Source: Pseudomonadota bacterium
GTDB lineage: Bacteria; Pseudomonadota; Gammaproteobacteria; Xanthomonadales; Rhodanobacteraceae
Direction of reading: 5' to 3'
Length of the DNA stretch: 7,219 nt
NCBI GenBank assembly: GCA_018241165.1
Contig: JAFEEK010000458.1
Coordinates: forward strand, 1-7,219
The notes below the pieces were generated by a model, which was not told the DNA's origin, made no database searches, and saw only the letters and a program-made list of their open reading frames with translations. The translations under genes were made by a program, and so were the position numbers. Numbering within the stretch: position 1 is the first letter of the stretch; each line of letters opens with the position of its first letter. Shown here piece after piece: positions 5,370 to 7,219 of the stretch.

Positions 5370-7219
5370 TTATTGCGACAAATCGACGGCATACACCGCC
5401 GTGCCGTCGCCGTTGTCCTTGACCTGCGCGACATTGTCGATGCCGTCGGCGCGGGCGATGTCGAGCTTGCCGGCGGCAGAAGTAAAGATCACGGGGCCGG
5501 CGGTTTTCACCTTCGCGAAATGCCAGTTGCGCGCGCCGACGAAAAGCGCGCGGGTGATCTCACGCGCAGAGCGCACGTAGTCGATCAGCACGTCGCGGTT
5601 GGCGTCCGGTGCGGACAGCACGATGTTGCTGCCGTTGAGTCCCGGGAATCCGCCGCCGCCGCTGGCGCGGTAGTTGTTGGTCACGACGATGAAGGGTTGA
5701 TCCGGTTTGACCGGTTCGCCCTTGTAGCGCAAGTCCCCGATGCGCTCGCCTGCCGCTTTCGTCACGTCGATGACGTAGGTCAATCCGCTTTGGATCACAT
5801 CGAAGTTGTAGGTCGGGAAGCGCCGGTTGACGAGCTCCTGCGGTTTCGCATCGTGTGGATCGATGCGGTTGAACCACTGCGCTGACTTCTCCAGCCACGC
5901 CTTGACGCCGGCGCCATCGATTTTCACTGCGGTGAGCGTGTTCGGGTACAGGTACAGGTCGGCGGCATTGTTGATCGCAAGCGGTCCGGCGGGCACGTCG
6001 GTGTAGTCGTTCGGTCCGCCAAAGCCGGCCTTGAACGGAGCGGCCGCGGACAGCACCGGCACGTTCGCAAATTGCGGCAAATTGGACTTTATGTACGTTT
6101 CCGCATATTCACGTTGCGCCGTGTTCACCAGCGTCAGCGCCGAGGTGTCGCCGGCGGCGACGAAATACGTCGTCATCGGAACTTCGCTGTTGCCGATCGG
6201 CGTCTTCACATAGGCAATCGTGGCGGCATGCTCCGGCGCGACGATCTGTGCTATCTGCATGTCCGGCGCGACAGGCTTTTCGCCGCGTGGCTCGACCAGT
6301 CGCACTTCCGCATGGGTGGCATCCTTGTCGACTTGCCAATGTCCGTCGGCGTAGCGCAGGTGCAGGTCGATCACGCCAATGGCCTTGCCGAAAAAGTCAC
6401 CCATAACTGCCGGCACGCCGTTGACGAAACCGCGTTGGTTGTCGACGTCGCGCATGTGTGCGTAGTGTGACCTTGGATTGTGGGGGTCGGGAAAGACCTG
6501 ATGCGAATGGCCCATGAGCATGACATCGATGCCGGGTACCTGCGCCAGGTACCAATCGGCGTTTTCCATGTCGGTGGAATAGGGCGAGGTGTTGACGCCG
6601 CCATGGACGATGGCAACGACGAGGTCCGCGCCGGCGGCGCGTACCTGCGGCACGTATTTCCTCGCCGCATCGACCACGCCCATCACGGTGACCTTGCCTT
6701 CCAGATTTCGCTTGTCCCACTCCAGGATCGGCGGCGGGGTGAAGCCGATCACGCCGACGTGCAGTGTCGATTCGCGCATCGATCCATCCGGCGCGCGTAC
6801 CTGGATTTTGCGATCCAGAATTTTCCACGGCGCATACAGCGGCTGTCCGGTTTTTGCGCTGAACACGTTTGCCAACACGAGGGGATAATCCGGACCCTTG
6901 CAGTGTTGGACCGGAACGCCTGTCGCATCCATGGGTGTTCCGGTGACCTGGCTGAGGAACGGCAGGCCATAGTTGAATTCATGGTTGCCGATGGTGCCGG
7001 CGTCGTAGTGCAGCGTATCCATCGCCTTGTAGATCGCGAGTGTCTGGTCGCAGGCCGGTTTCTTCACCAGCGCCTGATAGTCCGCCAGCGCGGTCCCCTG
7101 GATGGTGTCGCCGGCGTCGAACAACAGGGTGTTCGCAAATTCCTTGCGCGCCTGCCGGATCAGCGTCGCCGCGCGTTCCAGGCCAAGGCTGTCGTCGTCC
7201 GCGAGCTTGTAGTAGTCGT
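5370..7219 (-). CDS. cpdB: Periplasmic 2',3'-cyclic-nucleotide 2'-phosphodiesterase/3'-nucleotidase, N-terminus outside window
   Basis: The enzyme opens 2',3'-cyclic nucleotides to 3'-nucleotides and removes the 3'-phosphate, so that nucleosides from RNA breakdown can be taken up. The frame is open to the right edge: before the TTG at 7124 it reads DYYKLADDDSLGLERAAT..., typical CpdB sequence, so that TTG is an internal Leu and not a start. About 615 residues are visible; the signal peptide and the first metal motif (Asp-x-His) are missing, probably 45-60 residues. Visible metallophosphatase motifs (numbered from the edge) are FDAGDTIQG (about 33-41), GNHEFNYG (77-84), VHGGVNTS (204-211) and GHSHQVFP (236-243), which supply the dinuclear metal ligands and the catalytic His. 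The C-terminal nucleotide-binding domain (from about 310) has the substrate loop NNYRASGGGGFPG (514-526). All visible active-site residues are intact. A final segment of about 60 residues ends in VYAVDLSQ. It is convergent with the propeller gene, with no shared function evident. 5'-nucleotidase UshA is the main alternative; length and the GDTIQG/DYYKLADD signatures favour CpdB. Confidence 0.93.
   Translation of the reverse strand, partial: DYYKLADDDSLGLERAATLIRQARKEFANTLLFDAGDTIQGTALADYQALVKKPACDQTLAIYKAMDTLHYDAGTIGNHEFNYGLPFLSQVTGTPMDATGVPVQHCKGPDYPLVLANVFSAKTGQPLYAPWKILDRKIQVRAPDGSMRESTLHVGVIGFTPPPILEWDKRNLEGKVTVMGVVDAARKYVPQVRAAGADLVVAIVHGGVNTSPYSTDMENADWYLAQVPGIDVMLMGHSHQVFPDPHNPRSHYAHMRDVDNQRGFVNGVPAVMGDFFGKAIGVIDLHLRYADGHWQVDKDATHAEVRLVEPRGEKPVAPDMQIAQIVAPEHAATIAYVKTPIGNSEVPMTTYFVAAGDTSALTLVNTAQREYAETYIKSNLPQFANVPVLSAAAPFKAGFGGPNDYTDVPAGPLAINNAADLYLYPNTLTAVKIDGAGVKAWLEKSAQWFNRIDPHDAKPQELVNRRFPTYNFDVIQSGLTYVIDVTKAAGERIGDLRYKGEPVKPDQPFIVVTNNYRASGGGGFPGLNGSNIVLSAPDANRDVLIDYVRSAREITRALFVGARNWHFAKVKTAGPVIFTSAAGKLDIARADGIDNVAQVKDNGDGTAVYAVDLSQ

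Noticed and set aside
5384..5409. Perfect 8-bp inverted repeat (cgacggca / tgccgtcg) downstream of the propeller stop, considered as its terminator
   Set aside because: It lies inside the end of the cpdB coding region, encodes a Gly-Asp-Gly-Thr-Ala stretch and has no T-run after it; probably chance from codon use.
5370..7124. TTG at 7124 as the start of cpdB
   Set aside because: The frame continues upstream to the window edge with typical CpdB sequence (DYYKLADD...), so this TTG is an internal Leu codon in the LLFDAGDTIQG motif.

Overview
This is a GC-rich bacterial chromosomal window. It looks like a gammaproteobacterium of the Xanthomonadales, possibly Rhodanobacteraceae. That guess rests on the base composition, on a 'cgtcat-tccggc...' palindromic repeat of the kind common in that order, and on the C-terminal Ile-Phe-Ala-x-x-Phe-Asp tail of a secreted protein. 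No marker gene is present, so it is an inference. There are no RNA genes, insertion sequences, phage genes or CRISPR repeats, and I see no defence or mobile system.

Left part (1-3463, all minus strand). In transcription order there is an Atm1/HMT1-type ABC half-transporter (3463-1658). After 60 bases comes a 413-residue protein of unknown function whose first 100 residues look like a degenerate response-regulator receiver domain (1597-356). After 97 bases comes the start of a second receiver-like protein (258 to the left edge). The two receiver-like proteins are tandem paralogues over their N-terminal module. The downstream copy keeps candidate phosphorylation residues and the upstream copy has lost them. 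They may share an operon with the ABC transporter, but a candidate internal promoter lies before the last gene.

Middle (3464-3688). This divergent intergenic region holds an 86-base inverted-repeat element. One arm overlaps an upstream in-frame ATG of the ABC transporter and makes the longer start doubtful. The rest probably holds the promoter and ribosome site of the rightward gene.

Right part. Two plus-strand genes encode exported proteins: a small DUF4399 protein (3689-4111) and a seven-repeat kelch-like beta-propeller (4173-5363). The propeller gene converges, with only 6 bases between stop codons, on a minus-strand gene for a periplasmic CpdB-type 2',3'-cyclic-nucleotide phosphodiesterase/3'-nucleotidase (5370 to the right edge; its N-terminus is outside the window).

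Functionally this is mostly housekeeping or envelope content: one inner-membrane exporter, three exported proteins (nucleotide scavenging plus two of unknown role) and a pair of signalling-like proteins. The most interesting item is the pair of atypical receiver proteins.
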